From assembly GCA_021372495.1 (NCBI GenBank), contig JAJFUF010000006.1, positions 166,158 to 230,157 of the forward strand: a stretch of DNA of 64,000 bases, written 5' to 3'. Source of the DNA: Lysobacteraceae bacterium. GTDB lineage: Bacteria > Pseudomonadota > Gammaproteobacteria > Xanthomonadales > Rhodanobacteraceae. Below, in pieces: positions 44,262 through 52,919 of this stretch. How positions within the stretch are numbered: position 1 is the first letter of the stretch; each line of letters starts with the position of its first letter. The translations under genes were made by a program, and so were the position numbers. The notes under the pieces were generated by a model. It searched no databases, had not been told where the DNA came from, and saw only the letters and a program-made list of their open reading frames with translations.

Positions 44262-44398
44262 GCAGAGGGTTCCTTGGGACCGGCGGATTATGGCGTAGCC
44301 GAATGCTAAAACGATGCTAATGCGAACATGGCGTTGCCGCTGCGCGCGCGAACCCGGACAATCGGGCCGTTTCAGCCTACGCAAGAGCGGAGCCCGCC

Positions 44399-45997
44399 AT
44401 GAGCGAACGCGAAGTGATGGAATACGACGTCGTCACCGTCGGCGCCGGCCCGGCGGGCCTCGCCTTCGCGATCCGCCTGAAGCAGTTGAAGCCCGACGCG
44501 CGCGTGTGCGTGATCGAGAAGTCCTCGACGATCGGCGCGCACATCCTGTCCGGCGCGGTGATCGAGCCGCAGCCGCTGGACGCGCTGCTGCCCGGCTGGC
44601 GCGACAACCCGCCGCCGGTCTGCGTGCCCGCCGCCGAGGACGAGTTCTGGTGGCTGACCAAGTCCGGCGGCATGCGCCTGCCGACGCCGCCGCAGATGAA
44701 GAACCACGGCAACTTCATCGTCTCGCTGGGCGCGCTGTGCGTCTGGCTGGCGCCGCAGGCCGAAGCGCTGGGCGTCGAGATCTACCCCGGCTTCGCCGCC
44801 GCCGACATGCTGTACGACGACCACGGCGCGGTGTGCGGCGTGCGCATCGGCGACATGGGCGTGGCCAAGGACGGCTCGCACAAGCCCGGCTACACGCAGG
44901 GCATCGACATCAAGGCGCCGCTGACCGTGCTCGCCGAGGGCGCGCGCGGCCACCTGACCAAGCGGCTGGTGGCGAAATACCGCCTCGACGCGGAAAGCGA
45001 CCCGCAGACCTACTCGATCGGCATCAAGGAGTTGTGGCAGGTGCCGGCCGGGCGCGTCAGGCCCGGCAAGATCGTGCACTCGGTCGGCTGGCCGGCGGAC
45101 AGCCGCACCTACGGCGGCAGCTTCCTCTACCACCTCGACAAGGACCGCATCGCGCTCGGCTACGTCTCCGGGCTCGACTACACCGATCCGCTGTACCAGC
45201 CGTACGAGGCGTTCCAGCAGTGGAAGCACCACCCGCACGTGAAGCCGCTGCTGGAGGGCGGGCAGATCCTGTCGGCCGGCGCGCGCGCGATCGTCACCGG
45301 CGGCTGGCAGTCGCTGCCCAAGGTGGAGATGCCCGGTGCGCTGCTGATCGGCGACGGCGCCGGCCTGCTCAACGTGCCGAAGATCAAGGGCACGCACCAG
45401 GCGATCCGCTCCGCCATGCTGGCCGCCGAGCACATCGTCGAGAACAACACCGCGGCCGGCTGGGACGCGCGCCTGCGCGCCTCGCCGGCGATGGACGAGC
45501 TGCGCCGCGTGCGCAACGTCAAGCCCGGCTTCAAGAAGGGCGTGTACTTCGGCATGCTCAACGCCGCCTGGGAGACGATCACCGACGGCCTCTCGCCGTG
45601 GACCTGGCGCAACAAGGCCGACTACACCACGCTGTACAAGCTCGGCGAATACGAAGCGCCGAAGCGCGACTACGTCGAGCGCGACCTGCCGCCGCGCGAC
45701 CGCCTGGCCGGCGTCTACTTCGCCGCCACCCAGCACGACGAGGACCAGCCGGTGCACCTGGTGATCACCGACCCCGAAGTCTGCGTGACCCGCTGCACCG
45801 AGGAATACGGCAACCCCTGCACGCGCTTCTGCCCGGCCGGCGTCTACGAGATGGTCGAGGACGAGAACGGCCGGCGCCTGCAGGTCAACGCCGCCAACTG
45901 CGTGCACTGCAAGACCTGCGACATCAAGGATCCCTACGAGGTGATCACCTGGGTGACGCCGGAAGGCGGGTCGGGGCCGAATTACCAGAACCTGTGA
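44399..45997 (+). CDS. electron-transfer flavoprotein:ubiquinone oxidoreductase
   Basis: This 532-residue membrane-associated flavoprotein passes electrons from reduced ETF to ubiquinone. The FAD fold is VVTVGAGPAGLAFAIRLKQL. The quinone/FAD region includes GAHILSGAVIEP and LLIGDGAGLLNVPKIKGTHQAI. The C-terminal 4Fe-4S site has Cys in NPCTRFCPAGVYE and NCVHCKTCDIKDP, as in the family. It works with EtfB/EtfA encoded about 4 kb downstream. The adjacent low-GC methyltransferase starts 22 bases after its stop. Confidence 0.96.
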   Translation: MSEREVMEYDVVTVGAGPAGLAFAIRLKQLKPDARVCVIEKSSTIGAHILSGAVIEPQPLDALLPGWRDNPPPVCVPAAEDEFWWLTKSGGMRLPTPPQMKNHGNFIVSLGALCVWLAPQAEALGVEIYPGFAAADMLYDDHGAVCGVRIGDMGVAKDGSHKPGYTQGIDIKAPLTVLAEGARGHLTKRLVAKYRLDAESDPQTYSIGIKELWQVPAGRVRPGKIVHSVGWPADSRTYGGSFLYHLDKDRIALGYVSGLDYTDPLYQPYEAFQQWKHHPHVKPLLEGGQILSAGARAIVTGGWQSLPKVEMPGALLIGDGAGLLNVPKIKGTHQAIRSAMLAAEHIVENNTAAGWDARLRASPAMDELRRVRNVKPGFKKGVYFGMLNAAWETITDGLSPWTWRNKADYTTLYKLGEYEAPKRDYVERDLPPRDRLAGVYFAATQHDEDQPVHLVITDPEVCVTRCTEEYGNPCTRFCPAGVYEMVEDENGRRLQVNAANCVHCKTCDIKDPYEVITWVTPEGGSGPNYQNL

Positions 45998-46019
45998 ACG
46001 GAATAGGGGGACGCGACCA

Positions 46020-46586
46020 ATGGGATTACTTACGCCGTACCTGACAAAGGCACGGACATCAAGGATAGCTTCATATATCCATGGAGATGTCCTTGATCTT
46101 GGCTGCGGAAGTCTTGGCCGTGCTGCAATTCTCGAACAGTACGGGAAACAGACAACTTCCTACTGCGGTGTCGAACGCTCAGAAGAGTCGGTCCAGCAAC
46201 TTCGCGACCGGTATCCGAATTTCCAGTTCTTCGCCAGAGATCTTGATCGCGACTCTCTTGCACTCGATCGCAAGTTCGATTGCATTCTCATGGTTGCGCT
46301 GATCGAACACTTGTTCAATCAGCAGCATGTGATGTCCGAGGTCGCCAACGCGCTGAAGCCAGGCGGCATCATTGTAATGACAACGCCAACACCCTTTGGG
46401 AACGATGTTGTGCATCGTCTTGGCGCAAGCATTGGGCTCTTTGCAAAAGCAGCCGTAGACGATCACATCGTGATCTACAACCACCACCGTTTCCGTCTGA
46501 TGGCGAAGGAAGTGGACCTGCAACTGAAGTCCTATCGGAAATTCCAGTTCTTCTGCAACCAGATTGCCGTGCTTGCGAGGACGTAG
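46020..46586 (+). CDS. class I SAM-dependent methyltransferase (low-GC insert)
   Basis: This 188-residue methyltransferase has motif I DVLDLGCGSLG, FDCILMVALIEHL and KPGGIIVMTTPTPFG. The AT content is strikingly higher than that of all flanking genes, which points to horizontal transfer. It is homologous along its whole length to the methyltransferase at 51738-52283 (shared GLLxP start, LDxGCG, FDCIxxxAVIEH, TTPxP, NQxxVL end). It sits directly behind ETF-QO, as the other sits directly behind etfA. The acceptor is probably a sugar or lipid of a surface polysaccharide, judged only by that paralogy. Confidence 0.85.
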   Translation: MGLLTPYLTKARTSRIASYIHGDVLDLGCGSLGRAAILEQYGKQTTSYCGVERSEESVQQLRDRYPNFQFFARDLDRDSLALDRKFDCILMVALIEHLFNQQHVMSEVANALKPGGIIVMTTPTPFGNDVVHRLGASIGLFAKAAVDDHIVIYNHHRFRLMAKEVDLQLKSYRKFQFFCNQIAVLART

Positions 46587-46750
46587 GCACGTGCACTAGG
46601 GCCGGATGCGCCAGCGCGCGCGTGTACCGCCGGCCGCGCACGGCCAAGGCCATGCCGGCCAGACCATCCCGCCGGCGATCCACCGCAGGATGGGAGGCTT
46701 GACAGGTTTGCTAGCGTGATCGGTTCCCCCCTTGCCCACGCATCGCCGCC

Positions 46751-47383
46751 ATGACCGCCCCCATCAGCGCCGCCACCGCCCTCGCCTTCTGCGTGCTCAA
46801 CGTCGGCTTCGCGCTGATCCCGGGGCCGGACGTGCTGTGCATCGTGTCGAACGCGGTCGCGCGCGGCCGGCGCGCCGGCTGGGCGGTGTGCGCGGGCATC
46901 GCCGTCGCCTGCCTGTTCCACGCCTTCTGCGCGGTGGCCGGGCTGTCCGCGCTGCTGCTGGCGGTGCCGACGGCGTACCTGGTGGTGAAGATCGGCGGCG
47001 CGCTGTACCTCGCGTGGATCGGCGTCAGGTTCATCCGCCAGCCAGCGCGGCTCTCGGCGGAACGCGCCCCGACGCTGCTGGCGCACCCGTTCGCGCAGGG
47101 CGCGATGACCAATCTGCTCAACCCGAAGATCGCGCTGTTCGCGGTGGCGATCCTGCCGCAGTTCATCGATCCCGCGCGCGGCCACCTCGCCCTGCAGACG
47201 GCAGCGCTGGCGGCGCTGTGGATCGCCTCCGGCACGGCCATGAACCTGGTCACCGCCACCGCCGCCGCGCAACTGCGCCACCTGCTGCTGGCGCGCCCGC
47301 GCGTGTTCGAGCGCATGCAGCAGGCCGCCGGCGCGGCGCTGCTGGCGCTGGCCGCGCGCATCGCCCTCGACAAGGCCCGCTGA
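46751..47383 (+). CDS. LysE/RhtB-family amino-acid exporter
   Basis: This 210-residue inner-membrane protein has about six hydrophobic helices. It starts AATALAFCVLNVGFALIPGPDVLCIVSNAVARGRRAGWAVCAGI; the PGPD motif is diagnostic of LysE/RhtB. NLLNPKIALFAVAILPQFI is the second family block. It exports amino acids or related compounds; the substrate is unknown. The ATP-grasp gene starts one base after its stop, so they form a two-gene unit. This may mean the exporter handles the product of that ligase. Confidence 0.9.
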   Translation: MTAPISAATALAFCVLNVGFALIPGPDVLCIVSNAVARGRRAGWAVCAGIAVACLFHAFCAVAGLSALLLAVPTAYLVVKIGGALYLAWIGVRFIRQPARLSAERAPTLLAHPFAQGAMTNLLNPKIALFAVAILPQFIDPARGHLALQTAALAALWIASGTAMNLVTATAAAQLRHLLLARPRVFERMQQAAGAALLALAARIALDKAR

Positions 47384-47384
47384 C

Positions 47385-48305
47385 ATGACCACCGCGCCCC
47401 GCATCGCCCTCGTCACCGCCCGCGCCGCGCGCGATCTCGACGACGACCTCGTCCCGCTGGAAGCCGCGCTGCGCGCCGCCGGCGCCGAGGTCGCGGTGGT
47501 CGACTGGGACGATCCCGCCGCCGACTGGTCGCGCTTCGATCTCGCCGTACTGCGCTCGACCTGGGACTACACCGGGCGCCTGCCCGAATTCCTCGCCTGG
47601 GCCGCGCGCGCGGCGGCGCGGACCACGCTGCTCAATCCGCTGCAGGTGGTGCGCTGGAACACCGACAAGCACTACCTCGGCGAGCTGGCGCGCGCCGGCG
47701 TGCCGGTGGTGCCGAGCGCGTTCGTCGAACCGGGCGAGGACGCCGTCGCGGCGCTCGAATCCTTTCTCGCCGCGCACGCGGACGCCGCCGAGTTCGTGGT
47801 CAAGCCCTGCGTCGGCGCCGGCTCGCGCGATGCACAGCGTTACGGCCGCGGCCAGCGCGACGCGGCGGCCGCGCACGCGCGTCGCCTGCTCGACGCCGGC
47901 CGCAGCGTGCTGCTGCAGCCCTACCTCGAGCGCGTCGACGAACACGGCGAGACCGCCCTGCTGTTCTTCGACGGCACGTTCAGCCACGCCATCCGCAAGG
48001 CGCCGCTGCTGCAGCGCGATCAGGGTCCGACGCGCGCGCTGTTCGCCGCCGAGCGCATCGCGCCGCGCACCCCCGGCGCGGAGGAGCACGCGGCGGCGGC
48101 GCGCGTGCTGCAGGCGCTGCCGTTCGGCCCGCTGCTGTACGCGCGCGTCGACCTGCTGCACGACGCCGACGGCCGGCCGCGCCTGCTGGAACTCGAACTG
48201 ACCGAGCCCTCGCTGTTCTTCGCGCAGGCGCCCGGCTCGGTCGAACGCTATGCCGCGGCGATCCTGCGCCGCTGCACCGCGCCGCGCGCCGCCGCCTCGG
48301 CCTGA
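47385..48305 (+). CDS. ATP-grasp ligase-like protein
   Basis: This 306-residue protein resembles the ATP-grasp family that includes cycloserine ligase DcsG and glutathione-synthase-like enzymes. It has VLRSTWDYTGRLPEFLAWA, the paired NPLQVVRWNTDKHYLGELARAGVPVVPS, the ATP-binding FVVKPCVGAGSRD and the metal site RVDLLHDADGRPRLLELELTEPSLFF. Such enzymes join a carboxylate to an amine via acyl phosphate. The substrate is unknown. The single-base gap to the preceding LysE exporter suggests that an amino acid or dipeptide-like product is exported. Confidence 0.82.
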   Translation: MTTAPRIALVTARAARDLDDDLVPLEAALRAAGAEVAVVDWDDPAADWSRFDLAVLRSTWDYTGRLPEFLAWAARAAARTTLLNPLQVVRWNTDKHYLGELARAGVPVVPSAFVEPGEDAVAALESFLAAHADAAEFVVKPCVGAGSRDAQRYGRGQRDAAAAHARRLLDAGRSVLLQPYLERVDEHGETALLFFDGTFSHAIRKAPLLQRDQGPTRALFAAERIAPRTPGAEEHAAAARVLQALPFGPLLYARVDLLHDADGRPRLLELELTEPSLFFAQAPGSVERYAAAILRRCTAPRAAASA

Positions 48306-48324
48306 CCGCTGCACAGGCGTGGTC

Positions 48325-48393
48325 GTAGGCTGGGCCTTGGCCCACCGCCCGGCAGCGTCGGAATCGGCGATGGTGGGCCGAGGCCCACCCTGC
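48325..48393. repeat. REP-like element (GTAGGCTGGGCC family)
   Basis: Two GC palindromes, tgggccttggccca (48331-48344) and a gtgggccgaggcccac unit (48373-48388), lie about 30 bases apart between the ATP-grasp gene and galE. They belong to the same family as the element at 50666-50718. Confidence 0.75.
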
Positions 48394-48496
48394 CGCCCAC
48401 CTTGCGATCTACCTCGAGGCCCTGATCGCGGTCAGCCGGCTGCCGCGGGCGAGCGGGTATGATCCCGCCTCGCTTCCTCCGGAATGGAATTCCGCC

Positions 48497-49510
48497 ATGA
48501 AGGTCCTGGTCGCCGGCGGCGCCGGTTACATCGGTTCGCACACCTGCGTCGAGCTGATCCAGCGCGGCCACGAGGTGCTGATCCTCGACAACCTGTGCAA
48601 CGCCTCGCCGCGCGTGCTGGAACGCCTCGCCGCGATCACCGGCCTGCGCCCGGATTTCGTCGAAGCCGACGTGCGCGACGCGCGCGCGCTGGCCGCGGTG
48701 TTCCGCGAACGGCCGATCGACGTGGTGATCCACTTCGCCGCGCTGAAGGCGGTCGGCGAGTCCTGGCAGAAGCCGCTGGCCTACTTCGACAACAACATCA
48801 CCGGCACCATCGTGCTGCTGCAGGCGATGCGCGACGCCGGCATCCGCCATCTGGTGTTCAGCTCCTCGGCCACGGTGTACGGCGATCCCGACGCCTGCCC
48901 GATCCCCGAATCCGCGCCGCTACGCGTGACCAATCCCTACGGCCGCACCAAGCTGGTGATGGAGGAGCTGATCGGCGACCTGTGCGCGGCGGATCCCGCG
49001 TTCCGCGCCGCGGTGCTGCGCTACTTCAATCCGGTCGGCGCGCATGCGTCCGGCCTGATCGGCGAGGATCCGGCCGGCACGCCGAACAACCTGATGCCGT
49101 ACGTCTGCCAGGTCGCGGTCGGGCGCCGCCCGTACCTCAACGTCTACGGCAACGACTATCCGACCCGCGACGGCACCGGCGTGCGCGACTACATCCACGT
49201 GGTCGACCTCGCCCGCGCGCACGTCGACGCGATCGACACGCTGGCGCGCACCGACGCCGGTTTCACCGTCAACCTCGGCACCGGCAGCGGCTGCAGCGTG
49301 CTCGAGATGGTGCGCGCCTTCGAGGAGGCCAGCGGACGGCCGGTGCCGGTGCGGTTCGCGCCGCGCCGCGCCGGCGATGTCGCCGCGTGCTACGCCGACC
49401 CCGCGCTGGCCGCGCGGCTGATGGGCTGGAAGGCCGAGTTCGGCATCGAGCGCATGTGCGCGGACGCCTGGCGCTGGCAGTCGGCGAACCCGCACGGGTA
49501 CGCCGAGTGA
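48497..49510 (+). CDS. galE: UDP-glucose 4-epimerase
   Basis: This 337-residue short-chain dehydrogenase-type epimerase interconverts UDP-glucose and UDP-galactose, supplying surface glycans. The NAD site is VLVAGGAGYIGSHTC, the active-site Ser/Tyr pair is in FSSSATVYGD and NPYGRTKLVMEEL, and the family blocks LRYFNPVGAH and GTGVRDYIHVVDLARAH are intact. A TATGAT box lies about 35 bases upstream. Its last 21 codons and the sequence just after it are repeated once in degenerate form downstream, but the gene itself is complete. Confidence 0.97.
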   Translation: MKVLVAGGAGYIGSHTCVELIQRGHEVLILDNLCNASPRVLERLAAITGLRPDFVEADVRDARALAAVFRERPIDVVIHFAALKAVGESWQKPLAYFDNNITGTIVLLQAMRDAGIRHLVFSSSATVYGDPDACPIPESAPLRVTNPYGRTKLVMEELIGDLCAADPAFRAAVLRYFNPVGAHASGLIGEDPAGTPNNLMPYVCQVAVGRRPYLNVYGNDYPTRDGTGVRDYIHVVDLARAHVDAIDTLARTDAGFTVNLGTGSGCSVLEMVRAFEEASGRPVPVRFAPRRAGDVAACYADPALAARLMGWKAEFGIERMCADAWRWQSANPHGYAE

Positions 49511-49723
49511 ACGCATTGCGTTCCGCACGCGGTGCGGCGGCGCTGCGCGCCTCGCAACGATCTTGTCTCCCTCTTCCCGGCGGGGGAGCGCATGTGCGCC
49601 GGCGCCTGGTGCCGACAGTCGGCCAATCCGGGCGGCTACGCCGAGTGAACGCATCACGTTCCACGCGTGGCGCGGCGGCCCACTGCACATCGCAACGATC
49701 TTGTCTCCCCTCGGGGAGAGGGG
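49448..49723 (+). repeat. degenerate 138-bp tandem duplication of the galE 3' end
   Basis: Bases 49448-49585 (end of galE plus 75 bases) recur as 49586-49723 with an exact 138-base offset at three separate anchors: gagcgcatgtgcg, the gccgagtgaacgcat stop region and gcaacgatcttgtctcc. The second copy still encodes a galE-like tail (ERMCAGAW...GGYAE) ending in TGA at 49648, but lacks a start. It is a decaying partial duplication, not a gene. Confidence 0.85.
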
Positions 49724-49875
49724 AAGGGCAACGCCGCGGCTTCCGCCGCGCGCGAACCGCGGACGACTGCCCGGATCCGCACGCGGGCGGACACAACCGC
49801 TCCGGGTTAAAATGAGCGTTTGAAAGGCACTACGTCCCGCCGCGGCGGGATCCCACAGGCAAGGAATTCCCCGGC
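49511..49875. other. intergenic region between galE and etfB
   Basis: These 365 bases hold the second copy of the galE-end duplication (to about 49723), a ctcccctcggggagagggg hairpin-like stretch near 49707-49726, and the etfB leader with gggttaaaatgag (about 49804-49816), a possible -10 element without a clear -35. No independent gene is supported. Confidence 0.5.
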
Positions 49876-50622
49876 ATGAAGATCCTGGTCGGCTACAAGC
49901 GCGTGGTGGACTTCAACGTCCGCATCACGGTCAAGCCCGACGGCTCCGGCGTGGCGTCCGAGGGCGTCAAGCTGTCCGCCAATCCGTTCGACGACATCGC
50001 GCTCGAGGAGGCGTTGCGCCTGCGCGAGAAGGGCGTCGCCACCGACGTGGTCATCGTCGGCATCGGCCCGGCCGACCTGCAGGCGCACCTGCGCAACGGC
50101 CTCGCCATGGGCGCCAACCGCGCCATCCACGTGGCCACGCCCGACGCCGTGCAGCCGCTGACCGCCGCGCGCGCCTTCCTCAAGCTGATCGAGAAGGAGC
50201 AGCCGCAACTGGTGATCGTCGGCAAGCAGGCGATCGACGACGACTGCAGCCAGACCGGCCAGATGCTGGCCGCGCTGTGGAACCGCCCGCAGGCCACGTT
50301 CGCCAGCAAGGTCGAGGTCGCCGACGGCAAGGCACGCGTCACCCGCGAGGTCGACGCCGGCCTGGAAACGCTGGAGATCGACCTGCCCGCGGTGATCACC
50401 ACGGACCTGCGCCTCAACGAGCCGCGCTTCATCAAGCTGCCGGACATCATGAAGGCCAAGTCCAAGCCGATCGAGACGGTCGAGTTCGCATCGCTTGGCG
50501 TCGAGTCCGGCGACCATCTCAGGACCACGCACTACGCGCCGCCGCCGAAGCGCCAGAAGGGCGTGATGGTGAAGGACGTGCCGGAACTGGTCGCGGCGCT
50601 GAAGGCCAAGGGCCTGCTGTGA
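49876..50622 (+). CDS. etfB: electron transfer flavoprotein beta subunit
   Basis: This 248-residue AMP-binding subunit of the ETF heterodimer begins MKILVGYKRVVDFNVRITVKPDG. It contains NPFDDIALEEALRLREKG, VIVGKQAIDDDCSQTGQMLAA and LPAVITTDLRLNEPRFIKLPDIMKAK, all typical of EtfB. It accepts electrons from acyl-CoA and related dehydrogenases together with EtfA, and delivers them to ETF-QO. It precedes etfA by 115 bases that contain a REP-like element. Confidence 0.97.
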   Translation: MKILVGYKRVVDFNVRITVKPDGSGVASEGVKLSANPFDDIALEEALRLREKGVATDVVIVGIGPADLQAHLRNGLAMGANRAIHVATPDAVQPLTAARAFLKLIEKEQPQLVIVGKQAIDDDCSQTGQMLAALWNRPQATFASKVEVADGKARVTREVDAGLETLEIDLPAVITTDLRLNEPRFIKLPDIMKAKSKPIETVEFASLGVESGDHLRTTHYAPPPKRQKGVMVKDVPELVAALKAKGLL

Positions 50623-50665
50623 CGCGGGTTGCCGTCCGTTTGCCGCGGATGGCGCGCACATTCGT

Positions 50666-50718
50666 GTAGGGTGGGCTCAAGCCCACCTCACGCACCGGTG
50701 GGCCAAGGCCCACCCTAC
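50666..50718. repeat. REP/BIME-like element between etfB and etfA
   Basis: Outer arms gtagggtggg and cccaccctac (50666-50675 and 50709-50718) enclose two inner palindromes, gtgggctcaagcccac and gtgggccaaggcccac. The pattern is a composite REP pair (BIME) and sits within the etf operon, where it could tune the relative mRNA stability of the two subunits. Confidence 0.8.
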
Positions 50719-50737
50719 GAGATACGAAGGGCAAGCC

Positions 50738-51676
50738 ATGAGCAAGATCCTGATCGTCGCCGAACACCTGGGCGGCAAGCTCAACCCCGCCACCGCCAAG
50801 TGCGTCACCTGCGCGAAGCAGATCGGCGGCGAGATCGCCGTGCTGGTGCTGGCCGACGCGGTCGACGCGATCGCCGCCGAGGCGGCGAAGCTGGACGGCG
50901 TCTCCAAGGTGCTGACCGTCGCCCGCGCCGAGAACGCGCATCCGCTGGCCGCCGTCTACGCGCCGCAGGTCGCCGCCGCCGCCGCCGGCTACAGCCACGT
51001 GCTGGCGCCCTCGACCACCTTCGGCAAGGATCTGCTGCCGCGCGTCGCCGCACTGCTCGGCGCGGCCCAGGTCAGCGACATCATGGCGGTCGACGGCCTC
51101 CACGCTTTCAAGCGGCCGATCTACGCCGGCAACGCCATCGTCAGCGTCGAGGCGCCGCAGGACCGCGTGCTGCTCGGCACCGTGCGCGTCGCCTCCTACG
51201 CCGCCGCCGGCAGCGCCGCCGCCGCAGCGCCGGTCGAGGCGCTGAACCTCGCCGTCGAACTGCCGAACCACACGCGCTTCGTCGAGCTGAGCCAGGGCAA
51301 GAGCGACCGCCCCGACCTGCAGAGCGCCGCGCGCGTCGTCTCCGGTGGCCGCGCGCTCGGCTCGGCGGAGAACTTCGCGATCATCTACAAGCTGGCCGAC
51401 AAGCTCGGCGCCGCGGTCGGCGCCTCGCGCGCCGCCGTCGACGCCGGCTACGTGCCGAGCGACCTGCAGGTCGGCCAGACCGGCAAGATCATCGCGCCGG
51501 AGCTCTACATCGCCGTCGGCATCTCCGGCGCCATCCAGCACCTCACCGGCATCAAGGACGCCGGCACCATCGTCGCCATCAACAAGGACGCCGAAGCGCC
51601 GATCTTCGAAGTCGCCGACATCGGCCTGGTCGGCGACTTGTTCGCGCTGGTGCCGGAGCTGGAGAAGGCGCTGTAG
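50738..51676 (+). CDS. etfA: electron transfer flavoprotein alpha subunit
   Basis: This 312-residue FAD-binding subunit begins [21 protein letters not shown]. The C-terminal FAD domain carries [44 protein letters not shown] and [24 protein letters not shown], the family signature. An AAGGG-type ribosome-binding site precedes the ATG. In Xanthomonas etfA marks one border of the variable LPS gene cluster, and here too polysaccharide-type genes begin directly after it. Confidence 0.97.
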   Translation: MSKILIVAEHLGGKLNPATAKCVTCAKQIGGEIAVLVLADAVDAIAAEAAKLDGVSKVLTVARAENAHPLAAVYAPQVAAAAAGYSHVLAPSTTFGKDLLPRVAALLGAAQVSDIMAVDGLHAFKRPIYAGNAIVSVEAPQDRVLLGTVRVASYAAAGSAAAAAPVEALNLAVELPNHTRFVELSQGKSDRPDLQSAARVVSGGRALGSAENFAIIYKLADKLGAAVGASRAAVDAGYVPSDLQVGQTGKIIAPELYIAVGISGAIQHLTGIKDAGTIVAINKDAEAPIFEVADIGLVGDLFALVPELEKAL

Positions 51677-51737
51677 CCATTCCCTTGTGGCTCAAGCACA
51701 ATCCGGGCTTACGACGAGGTCCATCAAAGGGGATCCA

Positions 51738-52283
51738 GTGGCCAATCAGGTCGCCCAAGGGCTGCTCTCGCCGTGGCTCCAAAGACACCGCCTAGCTGCG
51801 GTCAAGCCATGGCTCCGGGGAAAGATCCTCGATTTCGGTTGCGGTGCCGGTGTGCTTGCGGATTTCATACCGCCCTCCAAATACATCGGATACGACATCG
51901 ACACTGCATCCGTGTCCGCCGCGCGCAGTCTTCACCCGGACCATACTTTTGTCTCCGTCCCACCGATCACGGCTGACTTCGACTGCATCGTGAGCCTTGC
52001 AGTGATCGAGCACTCGGACGACCCACGCGCCTTCCTCGAACGAATCGGGTCACTGGTCAAGGAAGGAGGGCGTATCGTAGTCACCACGCCGAATCCCCTG
52101 TTGGATCCGATCCATCACGCCGGCGCCAAGATCGGCATCTTCAGCCATGACGCGAGCGAAGAGCACGTATCCCTACTGAATCGCAAAGCGCTGATGCAGC
52201 TTGCCGCCTCGCTCGGTCTAAGCGTCGAGCGATATGAACGCTTCCTCCTGGGCGCCAACCAGCTGCTGGTTCTGCGCAAGTGA
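51738..52283 (+). CDS. class I SAM-dependent methyltransferase (paralogue of 46020-46586)
   Basis: This 181-residue protein starts at the GTG at 51738 with AAAGGGGA upstream. Motif I is KILDFGCGAG, followed by FDCIVSLAVIEHSDD and EGGRIVVTTPNPL. It aligns end to end with the methyltransferase behind ETF-QO. GC content is lower than in etfA just upstream. It is probably the first gene of the surface-polysaccharide region. The acceptor is unknown. Confidence 0.85.
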   Translation: MANQVAQGLLSPWLQRHRLAAVKPWLRGKILDFGCGAGVLADFIPPSKYIGYDIDTASVSAARSLHPDHTFVSVPPITADFDCIVSLAVIEHSDDPRAFLERIGSLVKEGGRIVVTTPNPLLDPIHHAGAKIGIFSHDASEEHVSLLNRKALMQLAASLGLSVERYERFLLGANQLLVLRK

Positions 52284-52304
52284 AAGGCGATGGAGAGTGA
52301 TTCC

Positions 52305-52919
52305 ATGGACAACGCGCAGCCCGCAGGCAACTACTACGACAAGTACGGCACGAAGAACCCTATCGCTCGTGCGCTGATGGCGGGGTTCCTGAACTCGTTC
52401 GATGGACTTCTCGCCCAATGCGGCGAAGCGAAGACAGCTCTCGAGGTGGGTTGTGGCGAAGGTGAACTGTCCATCAGAGTCGCCAAACGTGGCATTCGTG
52501 TTAGTGGTTTCGATATCTCTCCCGAGATCGTCGATGAGGCACGCCGGCGGTCGGCAGCCGCTGGTGTCTCCTTGAGCCTCCGCAGCGACAGCATCTTCAA
52601 CCTCCGGCGCGACCGTGATCGCGCTGATCTGATCGTCTGCTGCGAAGTGATGGAACACGTCGACGATCCGGAGTCGGCTGTGGATCGTCTCTACGAAGTC
52701 TGCGGCCATCGCCTGATCACGAGTGTTCCGCGCGAACCGATCTGGCGAATGATGAACCTGATGCGCGGCAAGTACATCCGGAATCTCGGCAATACGCCTG
52801 GTCATGTCCAGCACTGGACTACACGCGGATTCATGAAGCTGATAGGACGCAGGTTCAAGGTGATTGAAGTGCGCACGCCCCTGCCGTGGACCATGGCCCT
52901 CTGCGAACCTCGCACTTGA
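52305..52919 (+). CDS. class I SAM-dependent methyltransferase
   Basis: This 204-residue methyltransferase has motif I ALEVGCGEGELSIRVAKRG, then GFDISPEIVDEARR and DLIVCCEVMEHVDDPESAVDRL. The start at 52305 is favoured over the ATG at 52290 because GGAGAG lies seven bases upstream. A typical neighbour would be a glycosyltransferase or polyprenyl-lipid enzyme. It overlaps the following membrane protein gene. It is not closely similar to the other two methyltransferases in the window. Confidence 0.87.
   Translation: MDNAQPAGNYYDKYGTKNPIARALMAGFLNSFDGLLAQCGEAKTALEVGCGEGELSIRVAKRGIRVSGFDISPEIVDEARRRSAAAGVSLSLRSDSIFNLRRDRDRADLIVCCEVMEHVDDPESAVDRLYEVCGHRLITSVPREPIWRMMNLMRGKYIRNLGNTPGHVQHWTTRGFMKLIGRRFKVIEVRTPLPWTMALCEPRT

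Noticed and set aside
49586..49723. A short galE-like coding piece as an independent gene
   Set aside because: It has no start codon or ribosome-binding site and matches only the last 21 codons of galE, so it is a duplication remnant.
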